This document shows, piece after piece, positions 24,547 through 33,691 of a stretch of 64,000 nt of DNA (position 1 is the stretch's first letter; every line of letters starts with the position of its first letter). The notes under the pieces are model-generated. The model saw only the letters and a program-made list of their open reading frames with translations. It did no database searches and was not told where the DNA came from. Position numbers and translations under genes: made by a program. This DNA is from Pseudomonas mucoides. GTDB lineage: Bacteria; Pseudomonadota; Gammaproteobacteria; Pseudomonadales; Pseudomonadaceae. The stretch lies in the NCBI RefSeq assembly GCF_015461845.1, contig NZ_JACOPW010000004.1:124001-188000 (forward strand). The letters run 5' to 3'.

Positions 24547-27500
24547 ATGGCTTTTACCGACCCGTTCATCCGCCGCCCGGTCCTCGCAACCGTGGTCAGC
24601 CTGTTGATAGTGCTGCTGGGCTTCCAGGCCTGGAGCAAGTTGCCGCTGCGCCAATACCCGCAAATGGAAAACGCCCTGATCACGGTGACCACGGCGTACC
24701 CCGGGGCCAACGCCGAGACCATCCAGGGCTACATCACCCAACCGATGCAGCAGAGTCTGGCGAGTGCCGAGGGTATCGACTACATGACGTCGGTCAGTCG
24801 CCAGAACTTCTCGGTGATCTCGATCTACGCGCGTATCGGCTCCAACAGCGACCGCTTGTTCACCGAACTGCTGGCCAAGGCCAACGAGGTCAAGAACCGG
24901 CTGCCTCAAGACGCCGAAGACCCGGTGCTGAGCAAGGAAGCGGCCGACGCCTCGGCACTCATGTACATCAGTTTCTTCAGCAAGGAATTGAGCAACCCGC
25001 AGATCACCGATTACCTGTCGCGGGTCATCCAGCCGAAACTGGCCACCCTGCCCGGCATGGCCGAAGCCGAGATTCTCGGCAATCAGGTGTTTGCCATGCG
25101 CCTGTGGCTGGACCCGGTGAAGCTGGCCGGTTTCGGCCTGAGCGCCAGCGACGTGACCAACGCGGTCCGCCAGTACAACTTCCTCTCCGCCGCCGGCGAA
25201 GTGAAAGGCGAATACGTCGTCACCAGCATCAATGCCAACACCGAGCTCAAATCCGCCGAAGCCTTTGCTGCGATTCCGCTCAAGGTCGACGGCGACAGCC
25301 GCGTGCTGCTCAGCGATGTCGCGCGGGTGGAAATGGGCGCGGAAAACTACGACACCATCAGTTCCTTCGGCGGCACCCCCTCGGTGTACATCGGCATCAA
25401 GGCCACGCCGGGCGCCAACCCGCTGGACGTGATCAAGGAAGTGCGCAAGATCATGCCGGACCTGGAAGCCCAGTTGCCGCCGAACCTCAAAGGTGAAATC
25501 GCCTACGACGCCACGCTGTTCATCCAGGCCTCAATCGATGAGGTGGTGAAAACCCTGTTCGAAGCGGTGCTGATCGTCATCGTCGTGGTGTTCCTGTTTC
25601 TCGGGGCGCTGCGGTCGGTGGTGATTCCGGTGGTGACCATTCCGTTGTCGATGATCGGCGTGATGTTTTTCATGCAGATGATGGGTTACTCGATCAACCT
25701 GCTGACGCTGCTGGCGATGGTGCTGGCCATTGGGTTGGTGGTGGACGACGCCATCGTCGTGGTGGAGAACATTCACCGGCACATCGAAGAAGGCAAAACG
25801 CCTTTTGACGCGGCCATCGAAGGTGCCCGTGAAATTGCGATGCCAGTGGTCTCGATGACCATCACCCTGGCGGCGGTTTATGCGCCCATCGGTTTCCTGA
25901 CCGGGCTGACGGGCGCGTTGTTCAAGGAATTCGCCCTGACCCTGGCCGGGGCGGTGGTGATCTCCGGCGTGGTGGCGCTGACACTGTCGCCGATGATGTG
26001 CGCCTTTTTGCTGCGCCACGACGAAAACCCCAGCGGCCTCGCCCACCGCCTCGACCTGATTTTCGAAGGACTCAAGCGTCGCTACCAAAGCCTGCTGCAC
26101 GGCACCCTGAACACCCGGCCGGTGGTGCTGGTGTTTGCGCTGATCGTGCTCTGCCTGATCCCGGTGCTGCTCAAATTCACCAAGTCGGAGCTGGCACCCG
26201 ACGAGGATCAGGGCATCATTTTCATGTTGGCCAACGCCCCGCAACCGGCCAACCTCGACTACCTGAACACCTACACCGACGAATTCATCACCATTTTCAA
26301 AGCGTTTCCCGAGTACTACTCCTCGTTCCAGATCAATGGGTTCAACGGCGTGCAATCGGGGATTGGCGGTTTCCTGCTCAAACCGTGGAATGAACGCCAC
26401 CGCACACAGATGGCGATCCTGCCCGAAGTCCAGCGCAAACTGGAGAGCATCGCCGGGTTGCAGATCTTCGGCTTCAACCTGCCCTCCCTGCCCGGTACCG
26501 GCGAAGGCCTGCCGTTTCAGTTCGTGATCAACACGGCCAATGATTACGAGTTGCTGTTACAGGTCATGGACCGGGTGAAAAAGCGTGCCATGGAGTCCGG
26601 CAAGTTCGCCTTCGTCGACGTCGACCTGGCCTTCGACAAACCGGAAGTGGTGGTCGATATCGACCGCGCCAAAGCGGCGCAGATGGGCGTGTCCATGCAA
26701 GACCTGGGCGGAACCCTGGCGACGTTGCTGGGTGAGGCGGAAATCAACCGTTTCACCATCGAGGGCCGCAGTTACAAGGTCATCGCGCAGGTCGAACGCC
26801 CGTTCCGGGATAACCCGGACTGGCTGAACAACTATTACGTGAAGAACAACAAGGGCGAATTGCTGGCCTTGTCGACCCTGATCACCGTCACCGACCGGGC
26901 GCGACCGCGACAGCTGAACCAGTTCCAGCAACTCAACTCGGCCATCCTTTCCGGGGTGCCGCTGGTCAGCATGGGTGAAGCCCTCGACACCGTGCGGCAG
27001 ATCGCCCGGGAAGAAGCCCCGGCGGGCTTCGCCGTCGACTATGGCGGCGCATCACGGCAATACGTTCAGGAAGGCAGTGCGCTGTGGGTCACCTTTGCCC
27101 TGGCGCTGGCAATCATCTTTCTGGTACTGGCTGCGCAGTTTGAAAGCTATCGCGACCCGCTGGTGATTCTGGTGACCGTGCCGCTGTCGATTTGCGGGGC
27201 GCTGATTCCGCTATTCCTCGGCTGGTCGAGCATGAACATTTATACCCAGGTCGGGCTAGTGACGCTGATCGGACTGATCAGCAAGCACGGGATCCTGATC
27301 GTCGAGTTCGCCAACCTGCTGCGCAAGGAAAAAGGCCTGACGGCTCGCGAAGCGGTGGAGGAAGCGGCGGCGATCCGGCTTCGCCCTGTGCTGATGACCA
27401 CGGCTGCGATGGTGTTTGGCATGGTGCCGTTGATCCTTGCCACGGGCGCGGGGGCGGTGAGCCGGTTTGATATCGGGACGGTGATTGCTACGGGGATGTC

Positions 27501-27582
27501 GATCGGGACGTTGTTTACCTTGTTCGTGCTGCCGTGCATCTACACCTTGCTGGCCAAACCCGCCCCCAAAGAACACGTATAA
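24547..27582 (+). CDS. mexW: RND efflux permease, MexW-like
   Basis: 1011 residues, 12-helix HAE1/AcrB-type proton antiporter. FTDPFIRRPVLATVVSLLIV is TM1; GLVVDDAIVVVENIHRHIEEG carries the paired proton-relay aspartates of TM4; two large periplasmic loops and the duplicated second half follow (LISKHGILIVEFANLLRKE). It starts 13 bases after the fusion-protein gene. Expected substrates from MexVW are fluoroquinolones, tetracycline, chloramphenicol and erythromycin; not shown here. Confidence 0.87.
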   Translation: MAFTDPFIRRPVLATVVSLLIVLLGFQAWSKLPLRQYPQMENALITVTTAYPGANAETIQGYITQPMQQSLASAEGIDYMTSVSRQNFSVISIYARIGSNSDRLFTELLAKANEVKNRLPQDAEDPVLSKEAADASALMYISFFSKELSNPQITDYLSRVIQPKLATLPGMAEAEILGNQVFAMRLWLDPVKLAGFGLSASDVTNAVRQYNFLSAAGEVKGEYVVTSINANTELKSAEAFAAIPLKVDGDSRVLLSDVARVEMGAENYDTISSFGGTPSVYIGIKATPGANPLDVIKEVRKIMPDLEAQLPPNLKGEIAYDATLFIQASIDEVVKTLFEAVLIVIVVVFLFLGALRSVVIPVVTIPLSMIGVMFFMQMMGYSINLLTLLAMVLAIGLVVDDAIVVVENIHRHIEEGKTPFDAAIEGAREIAMPVVSMTITLAAVYAPIGFLTGLTGALFKEFALTLAGAVVISGVVALTLSPMMCAFLLRHDENPSGLAHRLDLIFEGLKRRYQSLLHGTLNTRPVVLVFALIVLCLIPVLLKFTKSELAPDEDQGIIFMLANAPQPANLDYLNTYTDEFITIFKAFPEYYSSFQINGFNGVQSGIGGFLLKPWNERHRTQMAILPEVQRKLESIAGLQIFGFNLPSLPGTGEGLPFQFVINTANDYELLLQVMDRVKKRAMESGKFAFVDVDLAFDKPEVVVDIDRAKAAQMGVSMQDLGGTLATLLGEAEINRFTIEGRSYKVIAQVERPFRDNPDWLNNYYVKNNKGELLALSTLITVTDRARPRQLNQFQQLNSAILSGVPLVSMGEALDTVRQIAREEAPAGFAVDYGGASRQYVQEGSALWVTFALALAIIFLVLAAQFESYRDPLVILVTVPLSICGALIPLFLGWSSMNIYTQVGLVTLIGLISKHGILIVEFANLLRKEKGLTAREAVEEAAAIRLRPVLMTTAAMVFGMVPLILATGAGAVSRFDIGTVIATGMSIGTLFTLFVLPCIYTLLAKPAPKEHV

Positions 27583-27589
27583 CCCCCCT

Positions 27590-27677
27590 GTAGGGGTGAG
27601 CCTGCTCGCGATAGCGGTGGATCAGTCGACTTCACTGGTGACTGGCACACCGCTATCGCGAGCAGGCGCACTCCTAC
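27590..27677. repeat. REPIN, GTAGGAGTGAGCCTGC class
   Basis: Arms 27590-27612 and 27655-27677 are inverted with two mismatches; GTAG ends lie outermost. It sits between convergent mexW and the small gene at 27748. Confidence 0.8.
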
Positions 27678-27697
27678 AAGGGGATTTGTTTTGGGCA

Positions 27698-27730
27698 AAA
27701 AAAAAGGCCTCGCACATGCGAGGCCTTTTA
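27698..27730. terminator. Bidirectional terminator
   Basis: AAAAGGCCTCGC (27702-27713) and GCGAGGCCTTTT (27718-27729) flank ACAT. A-rich and T-rich sides let it serve mexW and the convergent small gene. Confidence 0.85.
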
Positions 27731-27747
27731 TTTTGGCTTCAATCTGG

Positions 27748-27975
27748 TCAACTTTGCGGCCTCATTCCCTGGGCAAGCCCGAACATGAGCAACAGCAAAT
27801 CATGGTCAGGTTGCGCAGCAACGGAGGCTTTGATAGCGCGTGGTAATGGACAGTGAGCATCGCTGCTCACTGAACTGAGGACCTGCGTGCGTGGCTGCTC
27901 CCAGGCAGCCACCGCCAATGAAGCAACTGCCAAGGCTCCAACTAAAAACAAACCTCGTGCAATTTCGAGTTTCAT
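27748..27975 (-). CDS. Small exported protein in the inaA operon
   Basis: 75 residues: signal peptide MKLEIARGLFLVGALAVASLAVAA, then a short tail with a conserved-looking end DHDLLLLMFGLAQGMRPQS. It begins three bases after inaA ends, so it is the last gene of the methyltransferase-inaA transcript. The matching small gene occupies this place in P. aeruginosa and P. putida, where the group has been reported as part of the ColR regulon (from memory). Function unknown. Confidence 0.7.
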   Translation of the reverse strand: MKLEIARGLFLVGALAVASLAVAAWEQPRTQVLSSVSSDAHCPLPRAIKASVAAQPDHDLLLLMFGLAQGMRPQS

Positions 27976-27977
27976 CG

Positions 27978-28691
27978 CTATAAACCTTTGATAGCGCTGC
28001 CAAACGCCGTCTCATAAAAGTAGACGAGTTTTTTCCAGTCCGCATCGCTGAATGACGAATGGCGACGCAGTTGCTTCATGTCATGCGCGGCCGCTTGGGA
28101 AGCGGTCATACGCTGTCGGCACTTCTCCAGATCGATCAAGGCGATTTCGACCTTGGCCGATTCGCCTTCGCCGGTCACTCGCAAGAACACGTGCTTGATG
28201 TAGATGCAGCTGTGCTGCCAACGCCCCTTGTGCATGCGGGCGAGGTTCTCGGCCAAATCCTTCAACACACGATCATTTACCGCCTCGCCATGGCGCTCGC
28301 GACCACCACCGGCGTACCAGTGTTCGATTTCCTCGAAGCCATCCAGCGACTTGGTCACCAGCAACGCGCGCCATTTGTGCACAGGGTCGCGCTGTGCGCC
28401 GCAGAAAACGATTTCAGGAACACGCACGCCAAGCTTGCGCAGGCCGATCAGTGCATCTTGCTCGCGCAACACAGTCGGACGGCCAAACGGATGCAGCCAG
28501 CTGCGATAGATGTGGCCGGTCTGGCGCTTGCCATAGAGCAGTTGTCCATCACTGCCCATGACGCGCTGCACGCCACTTTCCCCACCACGGCGAACGTTGG
28601 GTTCTTCTACCCATTCACCACGCTGATTCCAGAAAAAGTCGAAGCGGTCCTTGGGAGCGACTTCCGTTTCTGCTGCACATTGCACTGCCAT
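27978..28691 (-). CDS. inaA: InaA, LPS-kinase-like protein
   Basis: 237 residues of the WaaP/InaA kinase-like fold (PF06293). The catalytic loop region reads LARMHKGRWQHSCIYIKHVFL and the DFG-equivalent is ALIDLEKCRQ, with the metal-binding Asp; LLYGKRQ supplies the likely ATP-contacting Lys. Such proteins phosphorylate LPS core heptose or act on related envelope substrates. It lies four bases after the methyltransferase gene and next to colS, fitting an envelope-stress role. Confidence 0.85.
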   Translation of the reverse strand: MAVQCAAETEVAPKDRFDFFWNQRGEWVEEPNVRRGGESGVQRVMGSDGQLLYGKRQTGHIYRSWLHPFGRPTVLREQDALIGLRKLGVRVPEIVFCGAQRDPVHKWRALLVTKSLDGFEEIEHWYAGGGRERHGEAVNDRVLKDLAENLARMHKGRWQHSCIYIKHVFLRVTGEGESAKVEIALIDLEKCRQRMTASQAAAHDMKQLRRHSSFSDADWKKLVYFYETAFGSAIKGL

Positions 28692-28695
28692 CCTG

Positions 28696-29367
28696 TTACC
28701 TCTTGCGTAATACGTAAACGCGCCACATGGCGTAGAGCGGTATAAAGTCCAGTTTTTCCTGGATGCGGAAACCCGCTTGCTCGAATTCTTTTTCTACCGT
28801 TGCAGCCGGTAACACAAAGCGGTTTTGGTAACCTTCCTGCCCACGCCGCGCTTCTGAACGCTTGCGTTTCCAGGCCTTGAAGTTGCCGTCCACCCACAAC
28901 GAAATGATCACGCTGTCACGGGTGACACGTTCGAATTCGCGCAGAATCGCCAGTCGATGCTCGGCTTCACCGATGTGGTGCAGCAAACGCATGCAGAAAA
29001 TGCTGTCGACGGCGTTATCAGGCAAGGCGATGTCGAAGGCAGAAGTGTGCAAGGGTTGTACCCGTTTCACCACGTCGGCGGGTTGTGCCTGGCAAGCGAT
29101 CTTCACCATTGATTCAGAGTTGTCGGCGCCGATGATTGCACGGTTAGCCTTTTCCGCCAGCATTGGCCAGAAACGCCCTGCACCGCAGGGCAGGTCGAGT
29201 ACCAGTCCGGGCTCGCCGGCCAGCGCCAGCGCCTTGCGTGCCAGCTGTACGTCGCGCCAGTGGGACAGTTTGCGACCGAGGCCATCCTGATGCTTTTGCA
29301 GATAACGCTTAGCGTGTTGATCGTCGTATTTTTCGGAAAAATCGAGTTTGATCGGGCCGTCCATCAT
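28696..29367 (-). CDS. Class I SAM methyltransferase in the ColRS locus
   Basis: 223 residues. Motif I is LVLDLPCGAGRFWPML (SAM-binding), motif II IIGADNSESM, and the post-I motif AVDSIFCMRLLHHIGE. It starts after AGGAGACCTG. It is first in the operon with inaA and the small exported protein, and a site close to the ColR consensus lies about 70 bp upstream. Possibly modifies LPS or another envelope molecule; the substrate is unknown. Confidence 0.83.
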   Translation of the reverse strand: MMDGPIKLDFSEKYDDQHAKRYLQKHQDGLGRKLSHWRDVQLARKALALAGEPGLVLDLPCGAGRFWPMLAEKANRAIIGADNSESMVKIACQAQPADVVKRVQPLHTSAFDIALPDNAVDSIFCMRLLHHIGEAEHRLAILREFERVTRDSVIISLWVDGNFKAWKRKRSEARRGQEGYQNRFVLPAATVEKEFEQAGFRIQEKLDFIPLYAMWRVYVLRKR

Positions 29368-29434
29368 CAGGTCTCCTGAAATGCTGATGTCACCAACCTT
29401 AGGTAGTCTAGTGTCAGAGTCAGGTCATTCATTT

Positions 29435-29450
29435 GTGAAAATTTCGTTGA
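29435..29450 (-). promoter_or_regulatory. Near-consensus ColR site before the methyltransferase
   Basis: The reverse strand reads TCAACGAAATTTTCAC. Against the ColR consensus YYNASNNYTTTTTCAC (from memory) it mismatches at two positions (8 and 9). It lies 68 bp before the start codon. Confidence 0.5.
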
Positions 29451-29525
29451 GGGAAACCCCGAACTATTTCAAGGTTTTACAGGATAACAACGATAGCTCA
29501 GGGCCATCGAACTGCAACCGTTCAC

Positions 29526-30809
29526 TCAACCAGCCTCCGATGCGTTTAATTCGACCTGAAAACGACAGCCATTGGGCTCCATGGTCGTCAGGCTGACGGT
29601 CCAGCCCTGGTTCTCACAAATCCGCTGCACCAGCGACAACCCCAGACCAAGACCCTCACCCCGTTTTTCCGAACCCCGCACGAACGGCTCGAACATCGCC
29701 TCGCGTTTTTCTTCGGGAATGCCCACCCCGCTGTCCTCGACCACAAACCCCGTGGCGGTGAGGGTCAGGCGGATGAAACCGTGTTCGGTGTAATGCAGCG
29801 CGTTGCGCAACAGGTTGCCCATCACCGCATGCAGGAGCGTTGCGTTGTAACTGGCAGATGGAGGGGGACCCGGTTCGAAAATCAGTTTCAGCCCCTTGGT
29901 TTCGATCGGTTCTCGCCACAGCGTGAGCAAGCCGTCGGCAACCTGTTTCAGGTTCTGCTGCGGCGACATGCTGGCGTCTTCACGTTGTGCGCGGGCCAGC
30001 ATCAGGAAGGTTTGCACCAGTTCACGCATCTCTTCACAGGCCCGGGCAATGCGTTCGACCTGGGCGTGGCCGCGCTGATCGATCCCGGGGTTTTCCAGCA
30101 GTAATTCACAGGAACTGGCCAACACCATCAAGGGCGTACGCAGTTCGTGGCTGACGTCACTGGTAAACAGGCGCTCGCGGGTCAGCGCCTGGCGCAAACG
30201 CCCCAGGGTGGCGTCGAAGGCGACGGCCAGTTCGCCCACTTCGTCTGCGGCATAATCCGGTGCCAGCGGCGGCGCCAGCCCCAACAGTTGATCGCGATGG
30301 CGGACCTGGCGGGCCAGTCGTACCACGGGCGCCATGACTTTGCGCGCCAGGACCCAGCCGAGAAAAACCGCCAGCGCCAGGCTCAGGACGAAGCCGACCA
30401 GCACCACGGCAAACAGCACCCGCTCACGCTCTTCGAAATCGCTTTGGTCTTGAAGCAGCACATAGCGCCGACCGTCGACGATTTCGACCATGGCGTGATA
30501 CGACAGCTGATCGCGGAAAACTTCGTGAAAACCCGAATCGAGGTTGCGCAGATCCTTGGGCAGCTCGAAATCCCCTGCCCCGCCACTGAAGTAGAACAGT
30601 TGATCCGGCTCGGGGCGGTGGCTCCAGTCCGACATGCTGTCCATCAGCAACAGACGCTGCAGATCGCCACCCAGTCCGGACGAAATCAGCTTTTCTTCCA
30701 CCACGTGTACGGTTGCCACAATGCCCATGGCAAAGGCACCGGCCACCAATGCGCTCATCAGCGCAAAGGCGATGATGATCCGTTGAGCAAGGCTCTGCTT
30801 AAACTCCAT
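29526..30809 (-). CDS. colS: ColS sensor histidine kinase
   Basis: 427 residues starting MEFKQSLAQRII, overlapping the end of colR by 11 bases. TM1 is about 10-32 and TM2 about 131-155; the loop between is periplasmic and holds E126-E-R-E129, the ExxE motif shown in P. putida ColS to sense Fe3+ and Zn2+, with E38, D57, E96 and H105 also present. A HAMP region follows, then the H-box FTSDVSHELRTPL and the ATPase domain (NLLRNALHY, VVEDSGVGIPEEKR, GLGLGLSLV). It phosphorylates ColR in response to excess metal. Confidence 0.92.
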   Translation of the reverse strand: MEFKQSLAQRIIIAFALMSALVAGAFAMGIVATVHVVEEKLISSGLGGDLQRLLLMDSMSDWSHRPEPDQLFYFSGGAGDFELPKDLRNLDSGFHEVFRDQLSYHAMVEIVDGRRYVLLQDQSDFEERERVLFAVVLVGFVLSLALAVFLGWVLARKVMAPVVRLARQVRHRDQLLGLAPPLAPDYAADEVGELAVAFDATLGRLRQALTRERLFTSDVSHELRTPLMVLASSCELLLENPGIDQRGHAQVERIARACEEMRELVQTFLMLARAQREDASMSPQQNLKQVADGLLTLWREPIETKGLKLIFEPGPPPSASYNATLLHAVMGNLLRNALHYTEHGFIRLTLTATGFVVEDSGVGIPEEKREAMFEPFVRGSEKRGEGLGLGLSLVQRICENQGWTVSLTTMEPNGCRFQVELNASEAG

Positions 30810-31482
30810 CACGGCCCTCGGCCAAGCGATAACCCACACCGTGAACGGTTTGCAGCAATGGCTTGGCGAACGGCTTGTCGATCACCTGACGCAGTTGATG
30901 GACGTGGCTGCGCAGGCTGTCACTGTCCGGGCAGTCATCGCCCCACAGCGCTTCTTCGAGAATTTCCCGGCGCAGCACGTGCGGGCTTTTCTGCATCAGC
31001 ACGGCCAGCAACTTCAGGCCCACCGGGTTGAGTTTCAGCAGTCGCCCTTCGCGGGTCACTTCCAGGGTGTCGAGGTCGTAGGCCAGATCGCCGACCTGCA
31101 ACGTGCGACGGCCGCCACCTTGGGTGCGACGCATCACCGCCTCGATCCGGGCGGCCAGTTCAGACAGGGCAAACGGTTTGATCAAGTAATCGTCGGCGCC
31201 GGACTTGAAGCCTTGTAGCCGGTCGTCGAGTTGATCGCGGGCGGTGAGCATGATCACCGGCGTGTCGCGGCGGGCGTCTTCGCGCAGGCGTTTGCACAGG
31301 GTATAGCCGTCGATGCCGGGCAGCATGATGTCGAGCACGATCAAGTCGTAATGCTCGGTGGCCGCCAGGTGAAGGCCGGACAGACCGTCTTGTGCGCAAT
31401 CCACGGTGTAGCCTTTGAGGCCCAGGTAATCAGCCAGATTGGCCAGGATATCGCGGTTGTCTTCAACCAATAGAATTCGCAT
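30799..31482 (-). CDS. colR: ColR response regulator (OmpR family)
   Basis: 227 residues from MRILLVEDNRDI. The receiver domain has phospho-acceptor D51 in LIVLDIMLPGIDG and the acidic pocket E7-D8; the winged-helix DNA-binding domain lies at about 125-225 (VHQLRQVIDKPFAKPLLQTVHGVGYRL). A GTG six bases upstream is possible but the ATG is better placed after GGAG. It controls membrane-integrity genes in pseudomonads; sites matching its consensus lie at both ends of this locus. Confidence 0.92.
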   Translation of the reverse strand: MRILLVEDNRDILANLADYLGLKGYTVDCAQDGLSGLHLAATEHYDLIVLDIMLPGIDGYTLCKRLREDARRDTPVIMLTARDQLDDRLQGFKSGADDYLIKPFALSELAARIEAVMRRTQGGGRRTLQVGDLAYDLDTLEVTREGRLLKLNPVGLKLLAVLMQKSPHVLRREILEEALWGDDCPDSDSLRSHVHQLRQVIDKPFAKPLLQTVHGVGYRLAEGRDGV

Positions 31483-31598
31483 GGGCACTCCTCGGTAACA
31501 CAGTAACAGCCGTCTTGGCCCGCGCAGCTTAAGGCCAAGTGTGGCTGAGGACTAGGGTTTCGCTTCGCAGAATCAATTTGTGCACGCAAATGGTACGG

Positions 31599-31614
31599 TT
31601 GACACCTTTTTCAC
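31599..31614 (+). promoter_or_regulatory. ColR binding site, full consensus match
   Basis: TTGACACCTTTTTCAC fits every position of the P. putida ColR consensus YYNASNNYTTTTTCAC as I recall it. It lies 74 bp before the LTA-synthase-like gene and 117 bp from the colR start, so it could also autoregulate colR. Confidence 0.7.
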
Positions 31615-31687
31615 TATCGATTCACACCCTGGCAACAGCATCCAGGCGAGAATTCCGCGCTGAATGATAATAAGGAAGGTATACACA

Positions 31688-33637
31688 ATGGACTTTTTCA
31701 GGACGGCGCCAATGCGCTTTCTCTTGCTGGTCACCGGCGCCTGGCTGGCGATTTTCTTTCTGACACGAACGGTGCTGCTCTTCACACACCTGGACGAGGC
31801 CGGCAGCGGCTTCCTGTCGGTGTTCGGCATCGGCTTGCTGTATGACCTGGGCTTTATTGCCTACGCGGCATTGCCCATGGGCCTCTACTTGCTGCTGTGC
31901 CCACCGACGCTGTGGCGTCGCCGCGGTCATCGCTGGTTGCTTCAGGGCCTGCTGACGGTCAGCCTGTTCGCCATGTTGTTCACCGCAGTGGCCGAATGGC
32001 TGTTCTGGGATGAATTTGGCGTGCGCTTCAATTTCATCGCCGTCGACTACCTGGTGTATTCCGATGAAGTGCTGAACAACCTGCTCGAGTCCTATCCGAT
32101 CGGCAAATTGTTGAGCCTGCTCGCGGTCCTGGCGGTCGGCTTGAGCTTCGTATTGCGTAAACCCTTCAATGCCGCGATGAGCGCCCCGTTGCCGCCGTTG
32201 CGCGGGCGTCTGCTGAATGCCTTGGGTTTATTGATCGTCGCCGGTTTGAGCCTGCAACTGCTCAGTCAGGATTCACCTCGCGCCCAGGGCGGTAACGCCT
32301 ACCAGAACGAGCTGTCGAGCAATGGCCCGTACCAGTTTTTCGCAGCGTTCCGTAACAACGATCTGGATTACCCGCAGTTCTACAGCACGCTGCCGGCCGA
32401 CGTTGTCGCTCAGCAGATTCGGGCCGAGCTCAGCGAGCCCAATGCACGTTTTGTCAGCAATGACCCGCAAGACATCCGCCGGGACATCGATAACCCCGGC
32501 ACGCTGCGCAAACCCAACATCGTGCTGGTGACCATCGAAAGCTTCAGTGCCAAGTACATGGGCAGCAATGGCGACCAGCGTAACCTGACACCTAACCTCG
32601 ATGCCCTGCGCCAGCAGAGCCTGTATTTCAACAACTTCTACGCCACCGGCACCCGTACGGATCGCGGCCTGGAAGCCATCACGCTGGCCATTCCGCCAAC
32701 GCCGGGGCGCTCGATCGTCAAGCGCATAGGCCGTGAGAGCGGTTTTGCCAGCCTCGGCCAACAGCTCAAGGCCGTGGGTTACGACAGCGTGTTCGTTTAT
32801 GGGGGACGCGGTTACTTCGACAACATGAACGCGTTCTTCAGCGGCAACGGTTACCGCGTGGTCGACCAGAGCAGCGTCGATGAAGCCGAGATTCACTTCA
32901 AGAACGCCTGGGGCATGGCCGATGAAGACCTGTACACGCAGACGCTGAAACTGGCGGACGCCGACTATGCGAAGCAACAGCCGTTCCTGCTGCAACTGAT
33001 GACCACGTCCAACCATCGCCCTTATACCTACCCGGATAACCGGATCGACATCAAATCCGGCAATGGCCGTGACGGCGCAGTGAAGTACACCGACTATGCC
33101 ATTGGTCAGTTCCTCGATCAGGCACGCAAAAAGCCGTGGTTTGACAATACAATCTTCGTCTTCGTCGCCGACCACACCGCGGGCAGCGCCGGTAAAGAAG
33201 ATTTGCCGATCACCAACTACCAGATTCCGCTGTTCATTTATGCACCGAAGTTGATCGAAGCCCGAGAGACGGCACAATTGTCCAGCCAGATCGACCTCGC
33301 CCCCACGTTACTGGGCTTGCTGAATCTGGATTACGAGTCGACATTCTTTGGTCGCAACCTGTTGCAGGACAATCCACTGCCGCCACGCGTGGTGGTTGGC
33401 AATTATCAACACCTGGGGTTGTTTGACGGCAAGGATCTGGCGATCCTTAGCCCGCGCCAAGGATTGCGCCGTCACGATGACGCGCTGACAGAGAGTCGCG
33501 AGTCCCGTGCCACGGCCAATGATCCATTGATCACCCGGGCGATTACTTATTACCAAACGGCCAGTTATGGCTTCAAGCAACAGCTGCTTGGCTGGAAGGC
33601 GCCCAAGGAGGGTGCCGGCCAAGTCAGCGAACGTTAA
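31688..33637 (+). CDS. LTA-synthase-family membrane phosphotransferase
   Basis: 649 residues from MDFFRTAPMRFLL after AAGGA. About five N-terminal helices (to about residue 190) precede a periplasmic sulfatase-fold domain. Metal ligand E284 is in NIVLVTIESFSAKY, the nucleophile threonine lies within TGTRTDRGLEA (320-330), and VADHTAG gives the C-terminal His. Gram-negatives lack lipoteichoic acid; such enzymes move phosphoglycerol or phosphoethanolamine onto periplasmic glycans or lipids. A ColR site upstream places it among envelope-modification genes. Confidence 0.85.
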   Translation: MDFFRTAPMRFLLLVTGAWLAIFFLTRTVLLFTHLDEAGSGFLSVFGIGLLYDLGFIAYAALPMGLYLLLCPPTLWRRRGHRWLLQGLLTVSLFAMLFTAVAEWLFWDEFGVRFNFIAVDYLVYSDEVLNNLLESYPIGKLLSLLAVLAVGLSFVLRKPFNAAMSAPLPPLRGRLLNALGLLIVAGLSLQLLSQDSPRAQGGNAYQNELSSNGPYQFFAAFRNNDLDYPQFYSTLPADVVAQQIRAELSEPNARFVSNDPQDIRRDIDNPGTLRKPNIVLVTIESFSAKYMGSNGDQRNLTPNLDALRQQSLYFNNFYATGTRTDRGLEAITLAIPPTPGRSIVKRIGRESGFASLGQQLKAVGYDSVFVYGGRGYFDNMNAFFSGNGYRVVDQSSVDEAEIHFKNAWGMADEDLYTQTLKLADADYAKQQPFLLQLMTTSNHRPYTYPDNRIDIKSGNGRDGAVKYTDYAIGQFLDQARKKPWFDNTIFVFVADHTAGSAGKEDLPITNYQIPLFIYAPKLIEARETAQLSSQIDLAPTLLGLLNLDYESTFFGRNLLQDNPLPPRVVVGNYQHLGLFDGKDLAILSPRQGLRRHDDALTESRESRATANDPLITRAITYYQTASYGFKQQLLGWKAPKEGAGQVSER

Positions 33638-33645
33638 CCGAATCG

Positions 33646-33672
33646 CCCCGGGCTGATGCCCCGGGGGTTTTT
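33646..33672 (+). terminator. Terminator between LTA-synthase-like and PAP2 genes
   Basis: CCCCGGG (33646-33652) pairs with CCCGGGG (33660-33666), followed by GTTTTT. It would attenuate, not necessarily stop, transcription into the PAP2 gene 20 bases on. Confidence 0.7.
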
Positions 33673-33691
33673 CCTTTGTTCAGGATCCACC